A stretch of 64,000 nucleotides of DNA from Riptortus pedestris (GCA_019009955.1 CM032233.1:121933501-121997500); one strand, 5' to 3'; shown: positions 33,208 to 44,624, numbered from the stretch's first letter. The notes: generated from the letters alone by a model not told the origin. Made by a program: numbers and translations.

Positions 33208-33420
33208 GTGCACAAGACAGGCATCTCAAACAATAAAAGTTCAATGGAAAGAATATTTCTTATTTAAGTTCCCATTAAAGCTTTTCATAAAATAACAATT
33301 TGTTTTGATATGAGTAGGAGTCGGAGTTTATTAAAGACTAAAAATTAAAAAAAAATGCAAATATCTCAATTATTATTGAAGAGAAAACAAGTGCATACAC
33401 TGATAGGCAGTTAAATATTT
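33208..33420 (-). mobile_element. Family H body fragment
   Basis: CATCTCAAACAATAAAAGTTC and ATGAGTAGGAGTCGGAGTTT followed by AAATGCAAATATCTCAATTA are standard body motifs in minus orientation. No ends visible. Confidence 0.6.
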
Positions 33421-34042
33421 TAGAACATAAAGATATTTCATTTATACGTTTTATATTATTGATATATAAATTATAATTGAAGTCAGTTATTTCAATTTAA
33501 TAAAACAAATACGCGGTCAGAGAAAAATAAGATAAATAAACAAGAATACAAACACTTTTTATTTTTTCGAAGTGAATAAAAATATTAAATCAACAACACA
33601 AATTGTGTTTTCTGCAATTAAAATAAATGAATTGATCTGAAATGCCGACTTGTTCATTCTTACCCCTGAATATTTTAGGCATACATAAAATTCTAGTTTC
33701 CCGTAATGCTCTAGGAGCTAAATTTGTCTTCCTGCATTATCTAAAGGAAATTTATTTTTTAAAATGCCACACATTTGGTTTAATAATCGTCGTTGAGTGA
33801 GTGCTCTACCAGCCCTTAATGGGAATATGTTATTTAGCTTTTACCCATGAGGAGATTATGGTAAACAATTCTACTATTGAAGTCACCCAACGTAGGTAGT
33901 AGGTATTCACTCATATGCTACTCACCTATAGTAGCCTTCTAGTTTGTTTTCGAGTTTTAAGAAACTTTTGAAAAAAGAACAAAACAAAAAAATCTGCATA
34001 GTTTCGATCGACATTTACTATTCTATACTCAGAAACGAATAG
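33421..34042. other. Unassigned stretch, possible degraded transposase
   Basis: The minus strand near 33820-33740 can be read as RALTQRRLLNQMCGILKNKF, which loosely recalls the C-terminal block of PIF/Harbinger transposases. Stops surround it and the match is too weak to name it. Confidence 0.3.
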
Positions 34043-34640
34043 TCTTTCCCTTATAGGAACTCAGCTTTCGAGGTCGTACTCATGACGCGGTTTTCGAAAA
34101 ATTTCTTCAAATGTCCATCGATACTAGCCAGGAAATGACGAAAATGAGGTCCGTCTAAAATTTAATATAGCGGTCGCGATTATTGTTTTATCGTTACCAA
34201 ACTCGATATATAAGCGTTTTATGTAAAACAAAAGATCAAACTCGTTAACGGCTGAAATCGAACTGGGGGGATAGGGGGGGGTTAGAGGGGAGGAATTTAA
34301 AAAATTGGAAATATCTTCGTTATTATAAGTCGGATCGAAAATGTGAATAGAAATACTATTCTTGCAAATTTAATTTCCAATAGATATTGTTATATACATA
34401 GTTTCTGTATCATGAATATTAACCGAGATGTTTGGATTTTTTTAGAAGTCAGCCTTCAGTAAAGCCCCACTCCTACTCATGTCATATTAACAATAAGCTA
34501 TTATATCATGAACTACTTTATTCTAAGATTAAAGACTAAATATTGATTTCATTCAACTTTTACTTTCTGAGATAAATGCAAATATGTGGCGCAAGTAGGA
34601 AATCTGCTTAGTTAACGCAGCCCCTGCGTGACGGACTTTT
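34043..34640 (+). mobile_element. Family H element without TA tract
   Basis: Head CCCTTATAGGAACTCAGCTT to GTCCGTCTAAAATTTAATAT, then directly GCGGTCGCGATTATTG; the microsatellite is reduced to a few bases. G-rich block 34264-34292. 3' end GGAAATCTGCTTAGTTAACG with a perfect hairpin ACGCAG-CCC-CTGCGT, then GACGGACTTTTC. Confidence 0.88.
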
Positions 34641-34661
34641 CGTGTCTGATGTAGCCATAAT

Positions 34662-35600
34662 TTAGCAATTCCCATCTATTCTTAGTCCTGTGCCTTCCCG
34701 ATATAAAGACTGCATAAATGAGTGAAGAGAGGATATGAATAATTTGGGCGAAATGATGTCTCCTTGCCTGACTCCTTCATTTATTTTGATAAGTAGGGAT
34801 TTTTCTGTTGATTTAATTTCAGCATTTGCCTTTAGGTATATTTTCTTGATAATGACTTTTATTATCTTGTTTATTCCCAATCATTTCAGCATTTCTTTTT
34901 GCCTGATACTTCAAGTTTTTTTATTTATTTATACAGGAGCACCCGCATCTTGGCGATTTGGCTCAAAGTTTCACAATGTAAAATGAAAACAAAATTATAG
35001 AAAAATAAAAAAAAACTAAAACAACAAATGAAAAATTAAATACAACAAATAATCATTAAATACTAGTAATAAAGACAATTAATAAACATGAGACATAAAT
35101 AAACATTAGACTAGTAATAAAGACAAAAATTTTAAATGGTTTTAATAAAGAAATTATGTTATTCCTATATACTAGTACATTTATATTATTTTTTTTTTAT
35201 TTATTTAGTTTTGTACCCCATAGCGATGGTGATTTGCATTATTAGGATGATATATTTACTCCTTCATGTGCTTACCTTTTTTTGTACTTTTATATTATGG
35301 AAAATATTTCTTTATTTCGACTTCAAGTTGTGGAAGGCTTCCTCACGGTCTAAAAATAGAAGGCAAGGTCTAACTCTATATGCATTGGATTTCATTATTA
35401 ATTCATTTATGGCAAGGATGTGATCCATAGTGGAGTAATTTTTTCTAAACCCAACGGGTTTTATCTATAAATGGATCCAACTGTTTTGCTATTATATTTT
35501 TGATAAAACCTTATATAAGTTTAAGAGGAGGCTAAGAGGCCGATAATTCTTCAACTCTTTTTTATTCCCTTTCTTAAAGAGTAATATTATATTAGCAATA
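34662..35600 (-). pseudogene. LINE reverse transcriptase fragment
   Basis: Minus-strand order: [20 protein letters not shown] (35590-35530, RT motif 0/1) and GFRKNYSTMDHILAINELI (~35440), then a damaged motif A (CLLFLDREEAFHNLKSK, where D-Y/E-KAFD is expected). After an interruption comes NEGVRQGDIISPKLFISSLH (motif B, ~34780). The order and motifs fit a LINE RT; GVRQGDxISPKLF is common in arthropod RTE/CR1-like elements. The insertion 34920-35290 separates the two parts. Motif C (YADD) is not found. Non-functional. Confidence 0.8.
34920..35290. other. AT-rich insert within LINE fragment
   Basis: Starts at a T-rich run followed by ACAGGAGCACCCGCATCTTG and has repeated ACTAGTAATAAAGACAA units near 35063 and 35110. 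It interrupts the minus-strand RT reading. Origin unknown. Confidence 0.4.
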
Positions 35601-35879
35601 TACTATTTTATACAAAGAAAATAAAACGAAGTCCAGGAAGATAGTAGAATATATTTATATATCTAAAAATATAAATAAAACTATAAACATTAAAACAAAT
35701 TCTGGTGAAGTAATTCAGTTTATGCAAATATAATCAATAAATTTAAAATATGATATGTAACCTTCTCTTTAGATTCCAAGCTTTAGGGTGGTTATATTTT
35801 TCATAATATAATTTGTTATGAGATAGGAGTGATGTTTTGGAGGCATTGGTGTTTAGGCGGTGCCAGTAGTGAGACTCTA

Positions 35880-36135
35880 TACATGCTCACTAAGCACATA
35901 ATAATAATAATAAAGTATGCCCCATGCCGAAAAATTAAGAAAATATCAAGAATTGGCTATCGAGCTCAAAGAGGTATACAAATTGAAATCTGCGAAAGTT
36001 ACGCCTATTATAGTATGTTCAAATGGACTCGTGCCAAAAACAACAATAGCAGGCACCAAGAACTTGAATCTGCCAACAACAATTATAACAGAAGCACAGC
36101 AAGGGGTGCTTCTTGATACTGCCAGAATCGTATGA
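35880..36135 (+). pseudogene. LINE ORF C-terminal tail
   Basis: The frame MPHAEKLRKYQELAIELKEV then VTPIIVCSNGLVPKTT ends QGVLLDTARIV and a stop. This resembles a C-terminal block found in many invertebrate LINEs (KYxDLxIELxxxW..K...IPVVxGALG....L...LLGTAxILRK). It is short and preceded by (AAT)n at 35898-35910. Opposite in strand to the neighbouring RT fragments. Confidence 0.6.
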
Positions 36136-36549
36136 AAATTTTTAAATTCCCCATAACGTGTCACAATCACAAACTCCATATCGGTTGGATTTTCCCCCGA
36201 TATGGATTTTACTCCAGTTTTTACTGAGTATAAACCTCCCCCATAATAATAAATTGTGTTTATTCAGAAAAATAACTACAAATAAATTTACAATTACTTC
36301 ATTGCCATAATTAAAATAATGATATTTATTTCTAAAGAAAAAAAACAAACCAAAAAAAAACATAAAATTTAAATTTTCTATTACATTTGATATAATAATT
36401 AAACCTAACATACATATCATTGACTGATAAGTCCGTCCGTTGAGCTCTGCTTTTTATATAATAAAATACTTTAGTATTGCAAAAGCAAGCAAAATACATT
36501 ACATAAACATACATATTTAAATAGAGGAAAAGGAACATATATAATATAC

Positions 36550-37015
36550 CTAATTATTATACTCCCCTATGAGCAATTTCCTATAACGTAGGGCAACACT
36601 CAAATATGTATACAGCGCAAGCCAATTCTTGCCATTTAAAAATAAAATAAATTCATTGTGGCTAAGTATGGGTGTGCCAAAATACTGTTTTCTAAACTCA
36701 TTAATCACAGGGCAAGCGGCAATAAAATGGTATGTATTTTCTATTTCATTTCTGTTGCAGAGGGAACAAACCCATTGATTCTCTGATCCACCTATTGTAT
36801 AATTCAAATTTTAGCAATTCTCCTCTAGCCTTCCTTATGTGGCTTATAGAATTAATTCTGGGCTTATTACATATATAGATACTGATTTCTAGATTTAAAT
36901 TATGGTTTTTATAATTACTATGAAAATTTGAGTGGTGTGCCTTAAAAAACATTTCTTCAGTGAATTCTAATTTTAATTTTTTAAATATGGCATCTATTTT
37001 CTTGTATTAATGGCC
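36550..37015 (-). pseudogene. LINE C-terminal zinc-knuckle fragment
   Basis: Minus-strand reading, with one frameshift: EMFFKAHHSNFHSNYKNHNL and INSISHIRKARGELLK, then GSENQWVCSLCNRNEIENTY, HFIAACPVINEFRKQYFG and FLNGKNWLALYTYLSVAL. The CxxC...H...C pattern (CSLCNRNEIENTYHFIAACP) is the C-terminal zinc-binding motif of many LINEs. It has a natural stop at 36550. Possibly the same element as the RT fragment at 34662-35600. Confidence 0.75.
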
Positions 37016-37136
37016 TTCACTAAGCACTATATGGTGAGTTGTAAATAAATTGACTTTTTATATTTATTTGTTAGTTGATATTGACGAAGAGCTTGTCATG
37101 CTCCTCGTACGCGCTATTAATGTTTTATTATTCCGA

Positions 37137-37500
37137 TAGAGGTAAAATTAAATTTAAATTAAATCCTCGTTTCAGGATGAGATACATGCAGATACGTTCT
37201 TGGTGACCCCCCCCCCGTCTTTTGTTTTTAAATTACTAAAATTAAAGCGATTAATATAAAAATTATTGACGTTCATTATAAATTGCAGCACTAGGTATAG
37301 TAAATAATTTTCAATAAAATTAATTCATTGCATTCAGATATATTTCTAATAGTTTTCTTTCCGGTCAAAAATATTTCTATCAGCTCTGAGAGGTTGGCTG
37401 ATCTGTTCGCTTACAATTGAGACGCTTTCTGTTGTGGTGGTTATTAAAATGTAAATTGACTGAAATATTTCTCATTTTCATTTGTCCCCTTAATAATCAC
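37137..37500 (+). mobile_element. Family H body fragment
   Basis: GATACATGCAGATACGTTCT, a C tract at 37208-37217, and CTTTCCGGTCAAAAATATTT then GAGAGGTTGGC and ACGGTGGTG. These are standard 3'-half H blocks. The right end is replaced by the repeat at 37501. Confidence 0.65.
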
Positions 37501-38364
37501 GGTGGTGATAATACATTTTTATTTCAGGCCTCCCTCATAACCCCCACTCCCGTTTGAATCTATAAATTTTAATATAGCTTATAATCATGGAAGAATTAAT
37601 GCTAAGTCACATACCGAGTTTTGTTAAATTCGGTTCAACCGTTAGTGACCAATAAAATAGTTGGCTCCCGCTTTAGTTTTTGGTGTATATCTCGTTTATA
37701 CATTGTTATACTGCAAAAGTAAATACAACAAATGTTACTTTAAATAACAAAATAAACAACTTTTGTCATGTGCATATTTGCAAAAAACCAGTAGAAAACG
37801 AAATACCTATATTTTTAATTTCAGGCCTCCCTTACAACCCCCACTCCTGCCCGTCCCAAGAAATGTTGGTATTGCTTATGATAATTAAGGCGTCAGTGCT
37901 AATACACATACCGAGTTTTATTTAGCTCGGTAGAGTCTTTTGTGCCAAAACATATTGTTGACTCCCGCTATAATTTTTAGCTTATAACGCATTTACACTT
38001 CAGTATAAGACGAAAGTGTATATAACAAAAGTTACTCTAAATAACAAAATAAACAACTATTGTTTGTGCATATTTGCCGAAAAACCAATAGGAAACGAAT
38101 TATCGCTATTTTTAATTGCAGGCCTCCCTTATAACCCCCACTCCTGTTCGTCTTAGAGAAAATTAATATAGCCTAAAGTCTAAGTTGGGTTAGTAGTAAT
38201 ATACATACCAAATTTCATAAAATTCGGTTCAGCCGTTATGCGTGAATAGGTAACAAACAAACATACACGAAAGAAACAAAATGCAGTTATGGTGTCTATG
38301 ACATGTGAAACGAAAAGTTATCGTGAAATTTTGCGAAAAAAATCAACGTACAGACAGAGGTTAC

Positions 38365-38370
<6 letters not shown>
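37501..38370 (+). repeat. RTE-tail-like repeat with ~295-bp tandem units
   Basis: TTTCAGGCCTCCCTCATAAC-type blocks recur at about 37525, 37822 and 38118, each followed by CCCCCACTCC and later ATACCGAGTTT plus GTTCAACCGTT-like sequence. The copy ends in AACAAACAAACATACACG and a 110-bp tail nearly identical to that at 26850-26960. Related units on the other strand occur at 45240-45600. Confidence 0.75.

Positions 38371-38406
<36 letters not shown>
38371..38406. repeat. (TA)n microsatellite
   Basis: TA tract at the end of the repeat. Confidence 0.95.
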
Positions 38407-38409
<3 letters not shown>

Positions 38410-38412
<3 letters not shown>

Positions 38413-38860
38413 CTATTGTGTGTTTTGTAAGATGAGCCAGGGAAGGAACCTTACTAGCAAATCCAATCATAAAGTCTTCAGTATTCCCCAGATTGGTGAT
38501 GAAAAGAGAAAATGAAAGAACAGAAAATCCAATTTCGCCATTTAATGAAAAGGACTTTATCATCCAATGTTTAAATTAATCTAATATGTATATTTCGACT
38601 GGAAACTGTTTTTATTTGAGTCCATCAACAACGATGAAACAGCTGGTGAATAAAGAGGGCTGAATCCGAATCCAGAATGATTCTATTCAATAATGCTCTT
38701 AGGATAAAATCTATTAAAAACCTTTGATCATGGACTGCTGGAATTGAGTGCAAATTGATTGGACAATCCTATACAAATTAAAGTTTTAAAATTTCAAGTT
38801 TCCATTATTTTTCCACAACATGGCTCAGCATCATAACATTACCATAAACAATAAAGGCCT
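38410..38860. other. Low-repeat stretch
   Basis: No recognised repeat. A short minus frame ending in IYIYIY is microsatellite read-through. Confidence 0.4.
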
Positions 38861-39215
38861 CATGAAAATAATATTTGGCATAGAATGACATGATTCATGT
38901 TATAAAAGTTATTGTTTTATTATAAAAGTTATGCAAATATCGCTGCAAGTATTGAAGATGGAGAATAAATGTATATAAGAATGTTTATAGTGCGTTTTGT
39001 TTACAATAAGACTGGATTTTTACAATTTTTTATTCGAATTAAAACTATAGGGATATTGTGAATTTTCAAAGGTCTTTAAACCTCTCCCACCCCCACTGGT
39101 TAGGTTACAGCCATTAACGAAACCTGAACTTTAGTTTGGAGTGTTACACTTATATATCGAGTTTGGTAACGATAAAACAAAAATTGCGATCGCAGACAGG
39201 CAACAGACAAATATA
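38860..39215 (-). mobile_element. Family H body, diverged
   Basis: ATAAAGGCCTCATGAAAATA, GGTTACAGCCATTAACGAA, ATATCGAGTTTGGTAACGAT and AAAATTGCGATCGCAGACAG. It stops at the TA motif before family B. Confidence 0.6.
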
Positions 39216-39337
39216 TATATGGTGTTGTTATTCTTTTTGAAGTTTTGGTCAATGTTGGTGAAAAAATCTTTGTTTACGCCAATATTTCGAGAATATTTAC
39301 TTTCTATTCTTTAGGGCTAAAAAGTACAGGTACCACG

Positions 39338-39340
<3 letters not shown>

Positions 39341-39384
<44 letters not shown>
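39341..39384. repeat. (TA)n microsatellite
   Basis: TA tract that received the LTR insertion at 39392. Confidence 0.95.
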
Positions 39385-39390
<6 letters not shown>

Positions 39391-39391
39391 T

Positions 39392-39981
39392 TGTTACGTT
39401 TTATTACAAAACCAGTAATAAACGTTGATAATAAGAGTTCTTTTGGATTGCAAAATTAAACACACAGAAGTTTCACAGTTTATCACTGCACAATTTATTT
39501 CACAATGCACAATACTCTTGATTATTACTACTCACAGTATCACACTGATAGTGTCTTTGTTCTTCAGGTTTCACAGTCCAATAATTCACTCACGGTCACT
39601 GAAATTCACAAAAGACGGCACTGCACTGTCCTTTACTTCGCGGCACTGCACTGTCCTTTACTTCGCGGCACTGCACTGTCCTTTACTTCGCGGCACTGCA
39701 CTGTCTTAAACACGGCATATAAACTGCTACTTATAGTCTCGGCACAACACTGCTCTTCTTATAAAAACACTGTAGCACTGATGTGACCGTCATCAAGACG
39801 TCTGACTGAGGGGTACTGTGAGAGTCCCTTTTAAATGCTTGTAGAAGTGACTAGGCTTAGAAGGTTCCAGTTCTTCCTGGAAGGTCCCTAATTAGATTCG
39901 CTCGTTCCCCTAGTCTTTGTTCCTCCCCTCACGCGGCTCTCTCTCTTTGTGTATTCGCCCACTCATCCGATTGTCGCAACA
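39392..39981 (-). mobile_element. Solo LTR with ATAT target duplication
   Basis: The 590-bp LTR begins TGTTACGTTTTATTAC and ends TTGTCGCAACA. ATAT lies on both sides (39388-39391 and 39982-39985). Its minus-strand promoter has ATTTAAAAGG and a CTCAGTCAG initiator-like site. A 26-bp unit (CGGCACTGCACTGTCCTTTA...) is triplicated at 39616-39705, making it longer there than the copy at 956-1540. The family B copy at 44462 lacks the LTR and shows the empty site. Confidence 0.88.
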
Positions 39982-40439
39982 ATATATATTGCACATTGTT
40001 ATTAGAGTGTAACAGATAGTGTTTGTGTTAATTCTACTTACCAAGACTAAAGGTACTTAAAAGCTATTGTACATCACTGTAGTTCCTTTGTTTACATTAG
40101 GAGTACTAAGTATAACCTCAAGTTTGTTATAATTGGCTTGGTCACTGCTTTATGTTTTGTATTACTATAGTATATTGTCTTTTGTTTGCTGAACTATATT
40201 TTAACTATTGCTATGCGTTATTATAATTATTGTTATATTATTTTTTTCTTAAAGCTATTACTACATAAAAATAGCATTAATAAAAAAATAATATAATATA
40301 ATCCCTCAAAAAATGTTGGCAAATAACATATTTTCACCACATTTTTTTATTTATTATAAACATCTAATATTAATATAAAATAATAATATTTTTCAAAATT
40401 TATTTTACAGGTATTCTGTTTTGTTGAAACATTAAGTCA

Positions 40440-40772
40440 AGCAAATTAAAAAGCTACATAACTAATTAATATTTTGTTTTCCACAAGAATAACATACTAC
40501 AAAATAAATGTTCATTATAAACTGTTTTTCTACATGTTTGGCAACTCTTTTTTGACTTGTTGTATATTCTCCGCGGGCAATAGGCACAAAACCGCGACGG
40601 AGTACTAGAACCAGAACACGTGGGATTTTCCTCATCTGCACCAGCAATCCTCTTCATTTTGTTTCTTTCTAATAGGGGTATGTTTGTCAGTTGTGAACGG
40701 TTGATCGGGGGAGGTTTGATAAGTTCCAGAGCCAAATAAAAGTTTTCGGCAAATCACCAAAGCACTTGCTTG
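40440..40772 (-). pseudogene. piggyBac transposase C-terminal fragment
   Basis: Minus frame: FGSGTYQ-like shift, then MALELIKPPPINRSQLTNIP, then CAYCPRRIYNKSKKSCQTCR and KTVYNEHLFC. The segment LALELIKP plus a cysteine-rich C-terminal domain (CxxC...CxxC...H..C) is typical of piggyBac transposases, where it helps bind the terminal repeats. The catalytic domain is absent. It breaks at about 40772 against family H sequence. Confidence 0.8.
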
Positions 40773-40802
40773 ATGAGAAGAAATCTCGTATTAAAAAAGA
40801 AA

Positions 40803-41635
40803 AGTCCGTCACGCAGGGGCTGCGTAAACTAATCAGATTTCCCATGTGAAGTTTTACAATTGAGAAATCTCCATGCTGGTAACACAACACCACCGTGATT
40901 AAATACAAACGGTAATGAGAAATCTTTCAGTTAATTAAAATAAATTGCCAACTGAAACGGCTTCTGAATTGTAAGAATAATTTATATTTTAATAACTCAA
41001 ATTTTAGTAGTCCAAGAACTAAAGAAGGGGGGGGGGGTGGATGAACAGAACGTATTTGCATAAATCTCACAAAGTAACGAGGGTAAGGTAAAGTTAGAAA
41101 CGACAGGTAAGGTTAGATGAAGCTTCCACCTGAGCCGAGCAGTGACGGAAACGGCCAACCTAATCCGAACTATACCCGACCACAGACTTCATAAAAATGC
41201 AAATATCTCGGTTAATATTCAAGATAGAGAATAAATGTATATAACAATATTTATAGTAAATTTAATTTGCTAAATAAGATTGGTTCTATACCATTTTTCG
41301 ATCCGATGCATAAGTACGGAAATATTTCGAATTTTCGAAAATCCCCCTCTAAACCCCCGCCCCCTCCCTCTGCTCCGATTTCAGCCATTAACGAACTTGA
41401 TCTGTCTTTTTACATGAAACGGTTAAATATCGAGTTTCGTAACGATCAAACAAAAATTGCGACCGCTAGAGCGTTAACAGACAAATATATATATATATAT
41501 ATATATATACATAATTTTGAACGGACCTCATTTTCGTCATCTCCTGGGTAGGATCGATGGACATTTGAAGAAATTTTTCAAAAATCGCGTCATGAGTACG
41601 ACCTCAATAGCTGATTTACCTAAAGGGAAATCTGC
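40803..41635 (-). mobile_element. Family H element, full-length
   Basis: 5' end at 41635, TA tract 41486-41508, C-rich block 41340-41365. The right end at 40803 has a perfect hairpin ACGCAG-GGG-CTGCGT and TAAACTAATCAGATTTCCC. Closely related to 56811-57606: both share CACCTGAGCCGAGCAGTGAC or its near match and an internal deletion, so they form a subfamily. Confidence 0.9.
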
Positions 41636-42105
41636 AAAAAAACTTCCACCAGAACTCGCTCGCCATGAGAAAAACACTCACAATAAACCAAAAAAACGTT
41701 GCGCCAGAACTCGCACTGTGAGAAATACACTCACACCTAACTTAGTCCGGCTGATTAACCTCGACCTGGCGACAGTCAGTTGATTCTGATGATTGGGAGT
41801 CAACGAGGGTGTTAAGAGAAGGCTACAAGGTGGAGCTAGAGAGAGAAACACTTTCGCCAATCGCGTATTATAATAGATATACCTTTTGTCTTCGGGGCGT
41901 GAGTATTTTGCTCTCTTCTCGAATTCTGGAGGGTTAAACTTCTTAAATGCATGATTAAATATACGTAATTTTCAAGCAGTAACAAATTTCACTTTTGCCA
42001 TCTATTAGGTAGGATTGATGGACATTTGAGGACATTTTTCAAAAATCGCGTCATGAGTACAGCCTCAATAACTTATTTCCCTTTAGGGAAACCTGCTAAT
42101 GAAGA
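41636..42105. other. Unassigned stretch ending in family H head
   Basis: 41640-41960 has no match. The segment 41985-42103 is a minus-strand H head (GGTAGGATTGATGGACATTT to CCCTTTAGGGAAACCTGCTA) without body. Confidence 0.55.
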
Positions 42106-42624
42106 TAGTACAAAAAAAATGTTAAAACTTTTTTTAGCTTTAAAGGTCAATATTCACCTACTAGTGTTTTTAGAGTAATAAGCTATGAAGTAAAAAGACA
42201 TAACCTGCTGAGAGAGGAAGTGTCACATATTGTGCACGCTAAAGCCGTAGACAATGAATATGAGACAGCACTCATTAAGAGTATTTAGTGATTTGCACAG
42301 GAAGCCGACACAATAAAGCTAGTCGTGGGAGCGGGGGATGGGAGGGTTTGTTTGGAGTTTGTGCCGTGAGGAAAAAGCAGTGAGATTAGGGAGGGATTAG
42401 CTACTGCCTTATACATGGCACTAATCGAATTAGCCATGTTTAGCATCCTTTAGACAGTCTAAGCAATATGTGGCTGGCTTTCCTTGTCTTAATCATAATA
42501 TAAATAGGCGACATTTGAGACAAACATAAAAAAGCTACGTACGATCTGCTAGCCAATTAAGAGTATCAAGCGCAGAATTCATGAAACAAAATTTCTCATT
42601 TAAAGCTCAGGAACCTTGCATTTT
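42106..42624. other. Low-repeat stretch
   Basis: No recognised element or coding frame; moderate GC in 42290-42500. A possible remnant of unique DNA. Confidence 0.4.
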
Positions 42625-42747
42625 TAGCAGATTTCCCCTAAGGGAAATCAGCTATTGAGGTTGTACTCATGACGGAATTTTCGAGATTTTTCTTCAAATG
42701 TCCACCGATCCGACCTAGTAGATGACGAAAGTGAGGTCCGTTCAAAA

Positions 42748-42823
<76 letters not shown>

Positions 42824-43311
42824 ATATTTGCCTGTTACCGCTCTAGAGGTCGCAATTTTTGTTTGATCGTTACCAAACTCGATATTTAGTTGTTTTATGT
42901 AAAAAGAAAGATCAAGTTTGTTAACGGCTGAAATTGGACCAGTGGGAGGGGGGTTTAGAGAGGAGGATTTTCGAAAATTCAAAATATCTCCGTTACTATA
43001 CGTCTGATAGAAAAAGATTACAGAATCAATCTTATTGCAAATTAAATTTACTATAAATATTGTTCTATACATTTATTCTGTATCTTGAATATTAACTGAG
43101 ATATTTGCATTTGTATTCTGTTTGTGTTCGGCAGCAGTCTATGTTCGGACTTTCCGCCGTGAGCTCTGGCGGCCGTTTTCGTAACTATTCGTCCCTCGTG
43201 AATAGGTTTAGAGGTTTCTTACAACTACAGTTGTTATTAGGCAGATTTCTCTATTGTAAAACTTCACGTGGGAAATCTGCTCAGTTTACGCAGCCCCTGC
43301 GTGACGGACTT
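42625..43311 (+). mobile_element. Family H element, complete (internally deleted subfamily)
   Basis: TAGCAGATTTCCCCTAAGGG start; TA tract 42751-42786 followed by (TATC)n to 42822. The body jumps from GAGATATTTGCATTTGTATT to a GTTCGG/CTCTGGCGG block shared with 46680-46760. 3' end GTGGGAAATCTGCTCAGTTT, hairpin ACGCAG-CCC-CTGCGT, GACGGACTTTTTT. Confidence 0.9.
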
Positions 43312-43745
43312 TTTTGTAATCAGTTCATCAATAATAGCCTGTCACATATACTTCTCTACTGTGAGAAGCTCATCGAAGACAGAAATAAATATCTACAAAC
43401 ACTTTCCTCAGCAGTCAGTAATGTGCATAAAATTGAAGAGATACTTAGTATCGATTATCACGTTAGCATGCAATACTTTGGTATCTATAAGTGCTGATGG
43501 ACCACACTCTAGTTAAATGTTATATTAAAACGGCAAAGGGTTAATAGAATGCTTTTAGTCATCTTTTATGTACTATATTTTACTATTTACACTATATTGC
43601 TTTTTTTTATTGTCATATTATTGTTGATCTCAAGAACTTGGATTTAATTATTTATTTAAAAATACAGAATTGTTATTTGTTTATTTAATTTGTACAAGAT
43701 GTAAATCTTTAACAAATAAATATATATTCTATTCTATTCTATTCT
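43312..43745 (+). pseudogene. LINE C-terminal fragment with (ATTCT)n tail
   Basis: NNSLSHILLYCEKLIEDRNK and YLQTLSSAVSNVHKIEEILS, ending at a stop at 43497, resemble the post-RT zinc region of CR1/Jockey-like LINEs (H...C...R..L). The 3' end is a short AATAAATATATATTCTATTC repeat tail. It begins at the H right terminus, so it inserted there or just beyond it. Confidence 0.65.
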
Positions 43746-43779
43746 AAATAGGGGACTAGGAGCCTCAGATCCAGGCTCC

Positions 43780-44087
43780 CCTCATAATATCCGTCTGAGA
43801 CCATCAATACTACCTTGATAACCCCGGACAGCGGGAATTTCGAAATTTCAAAGTATCTCAGTTATAATAAGTAGGATCGAAACATTGCATAGAACCATTC
43901 TTATTGATAATTTAATTGCCTATCAATGTTCTTAAACCCATATTTTCTCTATCATGAATATTAACTGGGATATACCAGTTTTAGTTATCGACCTTTAGTA
44001 ACCCCCCCCCAGCTCTACTCATGTCATGTTAACAATAAGCTGTTATATCATGAAACACTTTATTTTAAGCTTAAATACGAATTATTA
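43780..44087 (+). mobile_element. Family H body fragment
   Basis: GGGAATTTCGAAATTTCAAA, ATAGAACCATTCTTATTG, ATCATGAATATTAACTGGGA and a C tract at 44000-44009. It ends with TTATTTTAAGCTTAAATACG. Confidence 0.65.
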
Positions 44088-44088
44088 T

Positions 44089-44252
44089 ATTATTATACTG
44101 CAGTTGTTATATTATGTTAGAACTATTGTTATGTGTTTTTACAATTATTGTTATATTTTATTAAAGCTATTTTCATTATTATTGCTATATTTTGTTAAAG
44201 CTATCTTCATAACAATAGTTCTAACATAATATAACAACTGCAGTATAATAAT
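44089..44252. repeat. 45-bp perfect inverted repeat with 74-nt loop
   Basis: ATTATTATACTGCAGTTGTT at 44089 is matched exactly by the complement ending at 44252; arms are 44089-44133 and 44208-44252. The right arm is the start of the family B copy, so the left arm may be a foldback duplication of it. Confidence 0.92.
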
Positions 44253-44615
44253 TATGGTATAGTTCAACAAACAAAGACAATATACTATAGATATACAAAA
44301 AATAAGGCTGTGACCCTGCTGTGTAAACAAAACAAAGGAGGTTACTATAACCCTATTCCTAAGTGCAATAGTTATGTGTAATAGTTTTTAAGTACCTTTA
44401 GTCTTGGTAAGGAATAATAGAAAAAACACCCTTTTACACTCTAGTTTAATAAAAATGTGCAATATTATAAAGTAGTACCTGTAATTTTACAGCCCTGAAG
44501 AAGAGAAAATAAAGATTCTGGAAATATCGGCATAAACTAAGATGTTTTCACCAACATTGACGAAAACTCCATAAAGAATGACAACACCATATAAAAATAT
44601 AACCTGGTCGAAAAC
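44208..44615 (-). mobile_element. Family B repeat, copy without LTR
   Basis: Aligns in reverse with 39217-39340 plus 39982-40230 continuously, through TACTACTTTATAATATTGCA, where the LTR sits in the other copy. Contains CCCTGAAGAAGAGAAAATAA and GATTCTGGAAATATCGGC. Confidence 0.75.
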
Positions 44616-44624
44616 ATCAACACA

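Larger units (their letters stand above)
39217..40285 (+). mobile_element. Family B retroelement-like repeat with nested LTR
   Basis: TGGTGTTGTTATTCTTTTTG ... GTCAATGTTGGTGAAAAAAT ... ATATTTCGAGAATATTTACT matches 44462-44610 (opposite strand) and 54395-54530. After the LTR, CAAGACTAAAGGTACTTAAA and TATAGTATATTGTCTTTTGT match 44255-44420. On the opposite strand the conserved block reads CTGAAGAAGAG...CTCGAAATATC, a form seen at Penelope-like 3' ends, so a Penelope-related origin is possible. Confidence 0.65.

Noticed and set aside
33700..33850. Harbinger transposase fragment on the minus strand
   Set aside because: Only one short stretch is suggestive and stops flank it; not enough to annotate as a feature.
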